6,139 nucleotides of DNA from Candidatus Nitrosopumilus sp. (GTDB lineage Archaea; Thermoproteota; Nitrososphaeria; Nitrososphaerales; Nitrosopumilaceae), in assembly GCA_022758935.1 (NCBI GenBank), contig JAEMQG010000163.1, positions 1 to 6,139 on the forward strand. Direction: 5' to 3'. The notes beneath the pieces were generated by a model, which had not been told where the DNA came from, did no database searches, and saw only the letters and a program-made list of their open reading frames with translations. The position numbers were made by a program, and so were the translations under genes. Positions within the stretch are counted from its first letter, which is position 1. Each line of letters begins with the position of its first letter. This document shows, piece by piece, positions 1 to 5,539 of this stretch.

Positions 1-2
1 AT

Positions 3-227
3 AATTTCAAATCACATGGAAGAAAAATAGTATGGGAGAATCAAGATTCAGCAGCACATACTATAACTAGTGGAACACCAAATGATGGGCCAGATGGTTT
101 TTTTGATTCAGGACTGATCAATCCAAGAGAACAATTTACTATAACTGTTAAAGAATATGGAGAATACAATTATTTTTGCATGGTTCATCCTTGGATGAAA
201 GGAACCATATCAGTACGATGGTTTTAG
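3..227 (+). CDS. Cupredoxin (plastocyanin/amicyanin-like) domain protein, 3' end only
   Basis: The frame is open from the window edge to TAG at 225-227 and gives 74 residues; the 5' end lies outside. Type-1 copper ligands are visible: His19 in AAHTITSG, then Cys59, His62 and Met65 in YFCMVHPWM. The C-x2-H-x2-M spacing is the short loop of amicyanin-type blue copper proteins. Between them FDSGLINP and the alternating hydrophobic stretch FTITV fit the cupredoxin beta sandwich. Such proteins carry single electrons or bind copper outside the cell membrane, and thaumarchaea encode many of them. Any signal peptide or membrane anchor would lie upstream and cannot be seen. The sequence ends four residues after the last beta strand (ISVRWF), so the C-terminus is complete. 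The redox partner is unknown. A related but truncated copy lies at 1749-1893 on the other strand. Confidence 0.88.
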   Translation, partial: NFKSHGRKIVWENQDSAAHTITSGTPNDGPDGFFDSGLINPREQFTITVKEYGEYNYFCMVHPWMKGTISVRWF

Positions 228-321
228 TGTCTAAACTCTTTTTGTTTAAATTTTAAGATAAATTATTTGACCCATAATCTTTAACTATGTTCTTTCCATA
301 GTGAAAATAATAATGGCAAAA

Positions 322-338
322 ATCACTCATAGAGTGAT
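322..338. repeat. Perfect 7-bp inverted repeat with 3-bp spacer
   Basis: ATCACTC, then ATA, then GAGTGAT form an exact palindrome in the non-coding spacer between the cupredoxin gene and the HD hydrolase gene. No T-run follows on either strand, so it does not look like a terminator. A dimeric regulator site or a small RNA hairpin are both possible. Its function is inferred only from symmetry. Confidence 0.4.
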
Positions 339-370
339 GTTAAACTACATATCTAAGAATGTAGAATAAT

Positions 371-439
371 CAATTGCTGATGATTAACAGAAAAGCTATA
401 TCTGATTATTGATGAGTTTGCCGAATTATGAAGCATTTG
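371..439 (+). ncRNA. Candidate C/D-box small RNA
   Basis: The order of boxes matches an archaeal C/D sRNA. A C box TGATGA lies at 378-383, a D' box CTGA at 402-405, a C' box TGATGA at 410-415 after a 4-nt spacer, and a D-like box ATGA at 428-431 exactly 12 nt after C'. The flanks CAATTGC (371-377) and GCATTTG (433-439) can pair in 6 of 7 positions as a terminal stem, as expected for the kink-turn bound by L7Ae. Weak points are the D box, ATGA instead of CTGA, the long 18-nt C-to-D' interval, and a C before TGATGA instead of a purine. If real, it would guide 2'-O-methylation by fibrillarin; the D guide is 416-427. No rRNA or tRNA target was identified. Confidence 0.3.
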
Positions 440-525
440 TCATATACATTTTAAAATTCCAAATAACCAATTCAGACAGAATTAAAGAATAAACCTCTAC
501 ATATCAGAGAAGAAATTGTATTGTG

Positions 526-1089
526 ATGGAAGATACTACAGATATCATATTAGGTGCAAAAAAATTTGCCCAGGAAAAACACAAAAATCAAAAAAGAAAA
601 GATGGAGTGACTCCATATTCTGATCATTTAGAGGGAGTTGTAAACAGACTCAAAAACTTGGGAGTTACAGATAAAGATGTATTGTGTGCAGCTTGGCTTC
701 ATGATATCATAGAAGATACAGATGTTACATTTGATCAAATCAATGAAAGATTTGGAAGAGAAGTTGCAGTGATTGTTTTATCATTATCAAAAGATCAAAA
801 TATTCCAAAAAAAGACAGAGAAATGCAATATATCAACCAGTTAAAAGATGCATCATTTCAAACAAAAATTATCAAATTATGCGACATATCTGCAAATCTA
901 AAAGATTTAGCAAATGCACCAATCTCAAAAACTCAGAAAAATAAACAGATCAAAAAGATTCTACACTATCTTAGAATAATTAAAAATGACATAATAGAAA
1001 ATAAATCAGAGTACCCAAAAATTCAAGAGATGATTGATGGGATAAACACCATATGCGTTAAATTTAATCAAAAGCCAATTTTAATTTAG
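526..1089 (+). CDS. Small alarmone hydrolase, RelA/SpoT HD family (MESH1-like)
   Basis: The product is a stand-alone metal-dependent HD phosphohydrolase of about 187 residues, the usual size for a small alarmone hydrolase. The expected reaction is removal of the 3'-pyrophosphate from (p)ppGpp in the cytoplasm; related MESH1 enzymes also act on NADPH. Residue numbers here count from GTG at 523. The RKDG-x3-Y substrate motif is at 25-32. Metal ligands are His35, His60-Asp61 (AAWLHDIIEDT) and Asp121 (KLCDISANL). The Glu64-Asp65 pair associated with hydrolase activity is present, and FGREVA at 77-82 is also family-typical. No synthetase or TGS/ACT domain is attached. SLSKDQN replaces the usual GVTK after the ED motif, and DISANL replaces DRLHNM, so it is a divergent member. 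The start could be GTG 523 or ATG 526; ATG is preferred. A weak TATA-like stretch lies at 486-495. There is no operon partner. Confidence 0.85.
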   Translation: MEDTTDIILGAKKFAQEKHKNQKRKDGVTPYSDHLEGVVNRLKNLGVTDKDVLCAAWLHDIIEDTDVTFDQINERFGREVAVIVLSLSKDQNIPKKDREMQYINQLKDASFQTKIIKLCDISANLKDLANAPISKTQKNKQIKKILHYLRIIKNDIIENKSEYPKIQEMIDGINTICVKFNQKPILI

Positions 1090-1127
1090 AAATACAGATC
1101 AAGTATTAGGATCGACAACTGTAACAG

Positions 1128-1617
1128 TCATTGAAAGTGTGGGGAGAATGCTTTAGGGTTATCTATGCTTTTCCAAACAAATATTTCAATAACATCAAAC
1201 CAGATTTAATTGGAGTCCAAGATTATCTCTTGAATTTTCTGCATTCCAAGATTCATTCCTTGTGCACTGGTAAGACTGTGCTGGTCTAGTTCATGTAAGA
1301 TAAGATTCACCACCAAACACGGTCTTTGTTTTTCTAAGATTTACAAAACATAGTTTGATCTCAGGCAAATGGTTGCAAACATGTCTTACCAGGGTGGATT
1401 TTCCATGGCCACTTCTGCCGTAAATTGACACTGGCAGAACAACATATCCTTGTTTGTAGTCTAGTAGAAAATGTACTATTTTCCGAACTTCTTCAAATCT
1501 GCTTACAACCTTTAGTGGCTAGTTTGAGGTATCCAGTGCATCTTTTTTTAAAAACGCTTTGTTCTCCATTTCCACCATACAGATTATATCATCCAAGTCA
1601 GAATCAGACAGATATAA
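1128..1617 (-). pseudogene. Decayed Orc1/Cdc6-like AAA+ ATPase (replication initiator family)
   Basis: Read on the minus strand, one frame runs from 1617 through AFLKKDALDTSN, a TAG at 1519-1521, and 75 further codons to TGA at 1291-1293. That part contains SRFEEVRKIVHFL, a Walker A motif IYGRSGHGKSTLVRHV, and then LCFVNLRKTKTVF. This is the Orc1/Cdc6 order: box around the 'R-E-x-E-I' helix, P-loop, then a strand with Cys/Asn-Arg-Lys-Thr. Near 1300 homology shifts frame and continues as VNLILHELDQHSLTSAQGM to TAA at 1206-1208. It then runs in the same frame as IWFDVIEIFVWKSID, possibly a ruined Walker B (D-E-I-D), to TGA at 1128-1130. The sensor, lid and winged-helix parts, about 200 residues, are absent. 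One nonsense codon, one frameshift, further stops and the missing 3' half show that it is dead. Another AAA+ ATPase family is possible but fits less well. Confidence 0.7.
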
Positions 1618-1635
1618 TTAATTTCACTAGAAACA

Positions 1636-1651
1636 CATATAAATATATTTT
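1636..1651 (-). promoter_or_regulatory. TATA-box relic upstream of the Orc1/Cdc6 pseudogene
   Basis: On the minus strand an AT-only run reading AAATATATTTATAT is centred about 26 bp before position 1617, where the pseudogene frame opens. This suits a leaderless archaeal promoter. The run is nearly symmetrical, so it could also serve the plus strand, but no plus-strand gene follows. Confidence 0.35.
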
Positions 1652-1665
1652 ACGCCCAAACTAAT

Positions 1666-1685
1666 CCTAAAAGTCTAGTTTTAGG
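1666..1685. repeat. 7-bp inverted repeat with 6-bp spacer
   Basis: CCTAAAA at 1666-1672 and TTTTAGG at 1679-1685 pair perfectly around GTCTAG. It lies about 15 bp upstream of the pseudogene TATA run and 64 bp downstream of the cupredoxin remnant's stop on the minus strand. It may be an old operator, a terminator hairpin of the remnant, or an initiator-binding element; none can be chosen from sequence alone. The rest of 1618-1748 shows no gene. Confidence 0.35.
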
Positions 1686-1748
1686 GCTTCAAAGTCACCA
1701 TTTGGAATAATTTAGGAATAATTATGCATAAGATTAGAGTTTCAGAAT

Positions 1749-1893
1749 CTAACTAACAATAACTTTGCCTGTCATCCAAGGATGTGCCATACAATAGTAA
1801 TCATTTTCCCCTGAAGCAGTAAATACAAACTCCCATTTCTGATTGGGCGTAATCATTCCTGAATCAAAGACGACATCAGGGGTTTCAGGCTTC
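1749..1893 (-). pseudogene. 5'-truncated cupredoxin remnant
   Basis: The minus-strand frame ending at TAG 1749-1751 reads PETPDVVFDSGMITP and ends with ENDYYCMAHPWMTGKVIVS. This is the C-terminal half of an amicyanin-type cupredoxin with Cys, His and Met in C-x2-H-x2-M. It aligns with the copy at the window start (FFDSGLINP and YFCMVHPWM). The N-terminal copper His, the first beta strands and any signal peptide are missing. Upstream, the same frame overlaps the 3' end of the DUF151 gene, where the codons are a shadow of that gene (MHLMLWLWVHC...) and show no cupredoxin similarity. The join at about 1885-1893 marks a deletion or recombination point. Without the first His a normal type-1 site cannot form, so it is called a relic. 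The remaining part has no stop codon, which suggests recent loss or translation from an internal ATG. Confidence 0.72.
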
Positions 1894-2310
1894 CATGTGT
1901 TCTTTAAGGAGATTTTTTCTAACCAAAATTGGAATATTGTACAATGTACCCAAAGCCATAGCATCAGATGCACGGTAATTTCTTAATACTATGTCTTTTT
2001 TTCCAGTAAAATACAGATTAGCACGCAATACCTCACCACTTTCATAAATTTTGACTTTAACCAAAACCAATTCATTTTCTTCACATATTTCTTCCAACAT
2101 TTTGTAAATTGATGGGGCTGAATCGCCTGCACTTTCAACAAAGCTGGATATATGACGAGCAACTTCCCCAGAAAATGCCCTCATGTGGAATTCTTTACCA
2201 TCGTCTCCTTTTAGAACCAACATTCCTTCAACGGCATATGGATCTACAAAACCAATATAATCAATTTTAACCGATTCATAATCAGGCTCTTGTGCTTGAT
2301 CAATTTCCAT
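1885..2310 (-). CDS. DUF151 / bifunctional nuclease (BFN) domain protein
   Basis: The 141-residue product is a single-domain member of the DUF151 family. Some plant and bacterial members have reported RNase/DNase activity, but the archaeal role is unknown. The core EGMLVLKGDDGKEFHMRAFSGEVARHI spans residues 28-54 and matches the family's 'V-L-x-G-D-x2-x-x-h-x-I-x-I-G-x2-E-A' segment, with SGEVA at the Glu-Ala turn. The C-terminal signature YRASDAMALGTLYNIPILV is at 112-130, matching the family's R-x-S-D-A-I-A-L-A and P-I-x-V. There is no signal peptide or membrane segment, so it is probably cytoplasmic. The start ATG at 2308-2310 has a TATA box 30-40 bp upstream, giving a leader of about 9 nt. 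It faces away from the CBS-TrkH gene. The last residues (RKNLLKEHMEA) run to the cupredoxin remnant, so the native tail may have been altered by that join. Confidence 0.82.
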   Translation of the reverse strand: MEIDQAQEPDYESVKIDYIGFVDPYAVEGMLVLKGDDGKEFHMRAFSGEVARHISSFVESAGDSAPSIYKMLEEICEENELVLVKVKIYESGEVLRANLYFTGKKDIVLRNYRASDAMALGTLYNIPILVRKNLLKEHMEA

Positions 2311-2339
2311 TATAACTACGTTTAATGTTCCAGTTCAGT

Positions 2340-2350
2340 GCTTATAAAGA
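2340..2350 (-). promoter_or_regulatory. TATA box for the DUF151 gene
   Basis: The minus-strand reading TCTTTATAAGC is centred near 2345, about 35 bp before the ATG at 2310. With the usual archaeal spacing of 25-27 bp, transcription would start near 2319 and leave about 9 nt of leader. No Shine-Dalgarno site is visible. Confidence 0.5.
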
Positions 2351-2383
2351 TACTAAAGTAAATTGGTTGAATTTGTGTTAATT

Positions 2384-2393
2384 TTTTTATAAC
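2384..2393 (+). promoter_or_regulatory. TATA box for the CBS-TrkH gene
   Basis: TTTTTATAAC is centred near 2388 and lies 39 bp before ATG 2427, predicting a start site near 2415 and a 12-nt leader. It sits only about 40 bp from the oppositely oriented TATA box of the DUF151 gene, so the two genes share one compact divergent control region. Confidence 0.45.
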
Positions 2394-2426
2394 GATCTGA
2401 GTAAGTGTTCAATCCCAAATTATTTA

Positions 2427-4265
2427 ATGTCAACAATTAAGGGAAGCTTGATGTCGTTAAACCCAGAACGTTCAGTATCCTATGTTCTTACAAAACATGT
2501 CTCACCATACATGAGTAAAGATTTCTTGTTGTTAAATCAAAATACACTAGTTAGTGAATCAGCTAGAATGCTTCAAGATTCTGAAAGAGATGATATCATT
2601 GTAACAGATGACAATAACTTGCCAATTGGAATGGTTACAGATGAGGACATCATAAATAAAATGAGTGAGATTATAACATTTGTAAAATCAGCGTCTTTGA
2701 AAGATATCATGTCCACACCATTAATTACAGTTAGTGAAAAAACAACACTGCAGGAGGCACTTCACAAAATGCGAGATGGTAAAATTAGGAAACTTCCAGT
2801 TATGTCTAAAAAAAAGGAGGTTGTAGGAATAATTTTCCAGGGAACCATTGCAAATGTAATAAGAGATGCCACAGCTACTGCACCTCATCTATTTAGTCCC
2901 CCTGTAAAAGCGATTTTAGGAAATCTAGGGTTTGTGTTACAGTTTGCAGGGGTTTTGTTTCTAGTCCCTGCAATATTATCAACAATATTAGGAGAAACAT
3001 TAACGGCTGCAGGAATTTATCTTACCACTGTACTTTTGCTTGTATCAGGATTTTTTCTCAATGCATACGGTGAAAAAGCAAGTCTAAACATTCAACAGGC
3101 ATCAATTCTGGTATTATCGAGTTTGTTGATACTATCGTTATTTGGAACAATTCCATATCTGTATGTAATGCCAAGTCAAGAATCGGCAACGGATGGATTT
3201 ATCAATGCATTTTTTTCAAGCGTGTCTGGATTCACCACATCAGGATTGACATTAATTGATGAGCCAGAAAACATGCCTCAGGGTTTTACATTCTATAGAA
3301 GTTTTACACAGTTAGTTGGAGGAATGAGCTTTATTTATTTAGTAATCACTGCACTTTATCCAGAAACAAAAATACAATCACTGCGAGGTTTTATTTCAGG
3401 TAGATCATTGCATATGCGAGAGCTTTTTGGAACCATTACAATAATTTTTACAGTGTACATTGTAATTGTTGTAAGTTTATTCTATTTGTTTGGAGAAATG
3501 AGCATAATTGATAATTTTTCATTGGCAATAAGCGCATTTGCAACTGGGGGATTTTTACCTACGTCTACAGTTCTAAATAATCTTGAATGGCAAGAGCAGA
3601 TAATTTTAATGGGTGCAATGATATTCGGGGCATTACCATTTACATTTCACTATTCATTTGTTAGGAAAAAATTCCTCTCACCAAAACTAGGTAAAGAAGT
3701 CCTAGCATATTTTATAATTTTAGGCAGTGCAATAGTATTATTCATTTGGCTTAGTGGATTAGATCCTTTAACTAGTGCATTTTATTCAATATCAGCAAGT
3801 ACGACATCCGGATTACATTCACAAAACATTGTAAATTTTAATGGTACCGCACATACAATTTTGATTTTATTAATGTTCATAGGAGGATGTGGTTTTTCAA
3901 CTGCTGGAGGAATTAAGGTTTTTAGATTATTACAGATAAAAGAATGTAAAAATATATTCAACAAGATATCTAGATCAGAAATAACACCACAAAGAAAAAA
4001 AGAGTTGGTGTCAACAGTATTGATAATAATGGCATTTTTAGGAACCATAACAATAACAGCAGTGTACTTGACAGCAATTGAAAATACGAATTTTGAAAAT
4101 GCATTCTTTGACGCAACCTCCATAATAACCACTACAGGACTAACTTCAGACATAGTGGATTTTGAGTCAGATAACACAGTCAAAATGGTGGTAAGTTTTT
4201 TGATGATAATTGGAAGAATGGAAATTATTGCCATAATCTACATATTTGTACCTAAATTGAGCTAA
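2427..4265 (+). CDS. trkH: CBS-pair / TrkH fusion potassium transporter
   Basis: The 612-aa product joins a cytoplasmic CBS pair (about residues 32-146) to a full TrkH-type channel (about 160-612). CBS1 ends in GMVTDEDI (68-75), keeping the T-x2-D nucleotide-binding motif. CBS2 has IRKLPV (120-125) but its end, GIIFQGTI, lacks the Asp. The channel has two leading helices (about 166-212) and four helix-pore-helix repeats. Pore loops are SGFTTSG (267-273), AFATGGF (370-376), SASTTSGL (456-463) and SIITTTGL (565-572), each with a selectivity Gly. The TrkH signature GGCGFSTAGGIKVFR (486-500) and C-terminal GRMEI (596-600) are present. It should pass K+ or Na+ across the cytoplasmic membrane. TrkH normally needs an RCK subunit, TrkA, and none is encoded here. 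The CBS pair may supply adenine-nucleotide control instead. An alternative start is ATG 2451, with GGGAAG upstream. Confidence 0.9.
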   Translation: MSTIKGSLMSLNPERSVSYVLTKHVSPYMSKDFLLLNQNTLVSESARMLQDSERDDIIVTDDNNLPIGMVTDEDIINKMSEIITFVKSASLKDIMSTPLITVSEKTTLQEALHKMRDGKIRKLPVMSKKKEVVGIIFQGTIANVIRDATATAPHLFSPPVKAILGNLGFVLQFAGVLFLVPAILSTILGETLTAAGIYLTTVLLLVSGFFLNAYGEKASLNIQQASILVLSSLLILSLFGTIPYLYVMPSQESATDGFINAFFSSVSGFTTSGLTLIDEPENMPQGFTFYRSFTQLVGGMSFIYLVITALYPETKIQSLRGFISGRSLHMRELFGTITIIFTVYIVIVVSLFYLFGEMSIIDNFSLAISAFATGGFLPTSTVLNNLEWQEQIILMGAMIFGALPFTFHYSFVRKKFLSPKLGKEVLAYFIILGSAIVLFIWLSGLDPLTSAFYSISASTTSGLHSQNIVNFNGTAHTILILLMFIGGCGFSTAGGIKVFRLLQIKECKNIFNKISRSEITPQRKKELVSTVLIIMAFLGTITITAVYLTAIENTNFENAFFDATSIITTTGLTSDIVDFESDNTVKMVVSFLMIIGRMEIIAIIYIFVPKLS

Positions 4266-4315
4266 AGAAGATCCAAAAGACAGAATAGAATTAATTGAAT
4301 TACATACAATGAAGT

Positions 4316-5143
4316 ATGTTGGAAAACCAAACATTTAGTCATAGTGGAAAAAAATTAATAATTTTAGGATTTGCAACAATAGCAATCATATTCATAATGT
4401 ATACAAGATATCAAGATCCAGAATTATTCACACCAGATTCCATAGATGCAATTCAGAGAATTGCTTATGGTTTTTACATAATATTATTTACGTCATTCGG
4501 GTTAATCACATATGGAATTTATCTGTATCATAGGGAAAAAGTAGAAAAAAAAGGAAAAGATATTCTAACAATTATTGCATTAAGTGTATGGAATGCAAGA
4601 TCAAGAAAAATTTTTGCATTAACATTTATTGTGTATGGTATATTTTTTTCATTGGTGTCTGGAACACTGGTGTATCAACCAGAAGTAAATTTTGTTAAAC
4701 ATTATGGAGCAACTATACCATCAGGATTTGTATCACCATGTTGTGGTGAACCGGGATACATGCCAAAAATTATAATATATCTGACAGAACATGTAGGGCT
4801 ACAAATTATCCCTATCAATTTACTATTACAAGTAATTGTATCATATTTGGTTGGATTAAACGCAGCTATTGCAGTTACTGCTTATACAATATCAAAAAAA
4901 GAAAGAAGTATTGGCACTATAGGAGCTGCTACAGGATTATTCATAGCATGTCCAACATGTGCAGGAACATTTTTGTCAATTTTTATAGGGACAGCAAGTG
5001 GAATTGCATTATCAATTGCACTAACACAATTACAGACACTATTCATTGCAATATCAATTCCGGTGTTATTAGTGACACCTTTTGTAATGGCAAAAAAGTT
5101 GAGAAATTTAGACGGTAGTTGTAAAATAGAACCTACAAAATAA
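4316..5143 (+). CDS. Multi-pass membrane protein of unknown function with CC and CPTC motifs
   Basis: I do not recognise a characterised family. The 275-aa product has about six hydrophobic segments (about 13-30, 47-70, 99-120, 160-190, 200-226 and 227-257). A charged loop, YHREKVEKKGKD, lies at 71-82. Two cysteine motifs stand out. PCCGEPGY (141-148) is in the loop before segment 4, and ACPTCAGTF (211-219) lies inside segment 5. His129 and His159 flank the first motif. A pair of such motifs could bind a soft metal such as copper, or form a redox-active disulfide; this is inference. The short tail ends KLRNLDGSCKIEPTK, with a fifth Cys. The gene starts 50 bp after the CBS-TrkH stop in the same direction, so they may be co-transcribed. 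Start ATG 4316 is the first in frame; ATG 4309 is in another frame that soon stops. No clear ribosome site or TATA box precedes it. Confidence 0.8.
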   Translation: MLENQTFSHSGKKLIILGFATIAIIFIMYTRYQDPELFTPDSIDAIQRIAYGFYIILFTSFGLITYGIYLYHREKVEKKGKDILTIIALSVWNARSRKIFALTFIVYGIFFSLVSGTLVYQPEVNFVKHYGATIPSGFVSPCCGEPGYMPKIIIYLTEHVGLQIIPINLLLQVIVSYLVGLNAAIAVTAYTISKKERSIGTIGAATGLFIACPTCAGTFLSIFIGTASGIALSIALTQLQTLFIAISIPVLLVTPFVMAKKLRNLDGSCKIEPTK

Positions 5144-5387
5144 ATTTTTTCACTTCAGGAATTTTATTATTACCTATATCATATCCGTCTATTCTAAGAA
5201 ATTTCAATGTCAATTTGTAAATTAATTCATCGTGATCCACTTGATCTAATATTTCAGTCCAGAGAAGTCTATCATGTTTTTCAATGTAATCCTTAAATGC
5301 AGGATTCATGGATTTAGCTAACTCTTTACACTGATCAAAAGTTTTTCCATTTTTGTATGCACGAATTCTAGTATCACATGTATCCAT
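5133..5387 (-). CDS. Conserved-looking hypothetical small protein, 84 aa
   Basis: I do not recognise the family. The product is soluble, mostly charged and probably helical, with Cys4 and Cys20 near the N-terminus (MDTCDT and DQCKELA) and a Leu/Ile-rich middle (LLWTEILDQVDHDELIYKLTLKFL, about residues 41-64). No membrane segment or signal is seen. The ATG at 5385-5387 lies 27 bp downstream of a TATA-like box, so the mRNA would be leaderless, typical for this lineage. Its last 11 bp overlap the end of the membrane-protein gene on the opposite strand, a tail-to-tail overlap. The frame, promoter and start all agree, which makes it likelier real than chance. Confidence 0.68.
   Translation of the reverse strand: MDTCDTRIRAYKNGKTFDQCKELAKSMNPAFKDYIEKHDRLLWTEILDQVDHDELIYKLTLKFLRIDGYDIGNNKIPEVKKFIL
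5145..5150 (+). terminator. T-tract terminator after the membrane-protein gene
   Basis: Six consecutive T lie one base after the TAA at 5141-5143. Archaeal RNA polymerase terminates at such oligo-T runs without a hairpin. The run lies inside the converging 84-aa gene, where it encodes Lys codons on the other strand, so part of its composition may come from coding. Confidence 0.35.
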
Positions 5388-5410
5388 AATACACTATACG
5401 TGGAATTCTA

Positions 5411-5420
5411 AATAAACTTA
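5411..5420 (-). promoter_or_regulatory. TATA box for the 84-aa gene
   Basis: The minus-strand TAAGTTTATT is centred about 27 bp before the ATG at 5387, which predicts transcription starting at the start codon itself. The region 5388-5539 otherwise holds no gene. Confidence 0.4.
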
Positions 5421-5512
5421 GATAGATAATTTTGATTAAAAGATACCCAGATCATATTTTGAATAACCGTAACAACTATCAATTACAGTATTAAATAAAA
5501 TTTAACGTTGAT

Positions 5513-5528
5513 AAAAAACAAGAAAAAA
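5513..5528 (-). terminator. Double T-tract terminator after the coiled-coil gene
   Basis: On the minus strand two runs of six T, at 5523-5528 and 5513-5518, follow the TAA at 5540-5542 within 30 bases. They are separated by CTTG. Repeated oligo-T runs without a stem are the archaeal terminator pattern. Confidence 0.5.
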
Positions 5529-5539
5529 GAGCAGTTCTT

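Noticed and set aside
253..330. 25-codon minus-strand frame rich in aromatic residues
   Set aside because: It is too short, has no TATA box at the proper distance, and shows no recognisable motif.
313..369. 18-codon plus-strand frame (MAKITHRVMLNYISKNVE)
   Set aside because: It is very short, lacks a ribosome site or known relative, and includes the palindrome that explains part of its sequence.
1425..1664. Plus-strand open frame of 79 codons
   Set aside because: It lies antisense to the Orc1/Cdc6-like relic, whose minus-strand frames carry the recognisable motifs. The plus-strand product has no coherent domain and no promoter.
1894..1973. N-terminal extension of the cupredoxin remnant (MHLMLWLWVHC...)
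   Set aside because: These codons overlap the DUF151 C-terminal signature in another frame and show no cupredoxin or signal-peptide pattern.
3782..4234. Minus-strand open frame of 150 codons
   Set aside because: It is entirely antisense to the C-terminal pore domains of CBS-TrkH, whose motifs are unambiguous. Its composition is that of a shadow frame.
2840..5143. A TrkA (RCK) subunit adjacent to TrkH
   Set aside because: The downstream gene is a multi-pass membrane protein with no Rossmann G-x-G-x2-G motif, so it is not TrkA.
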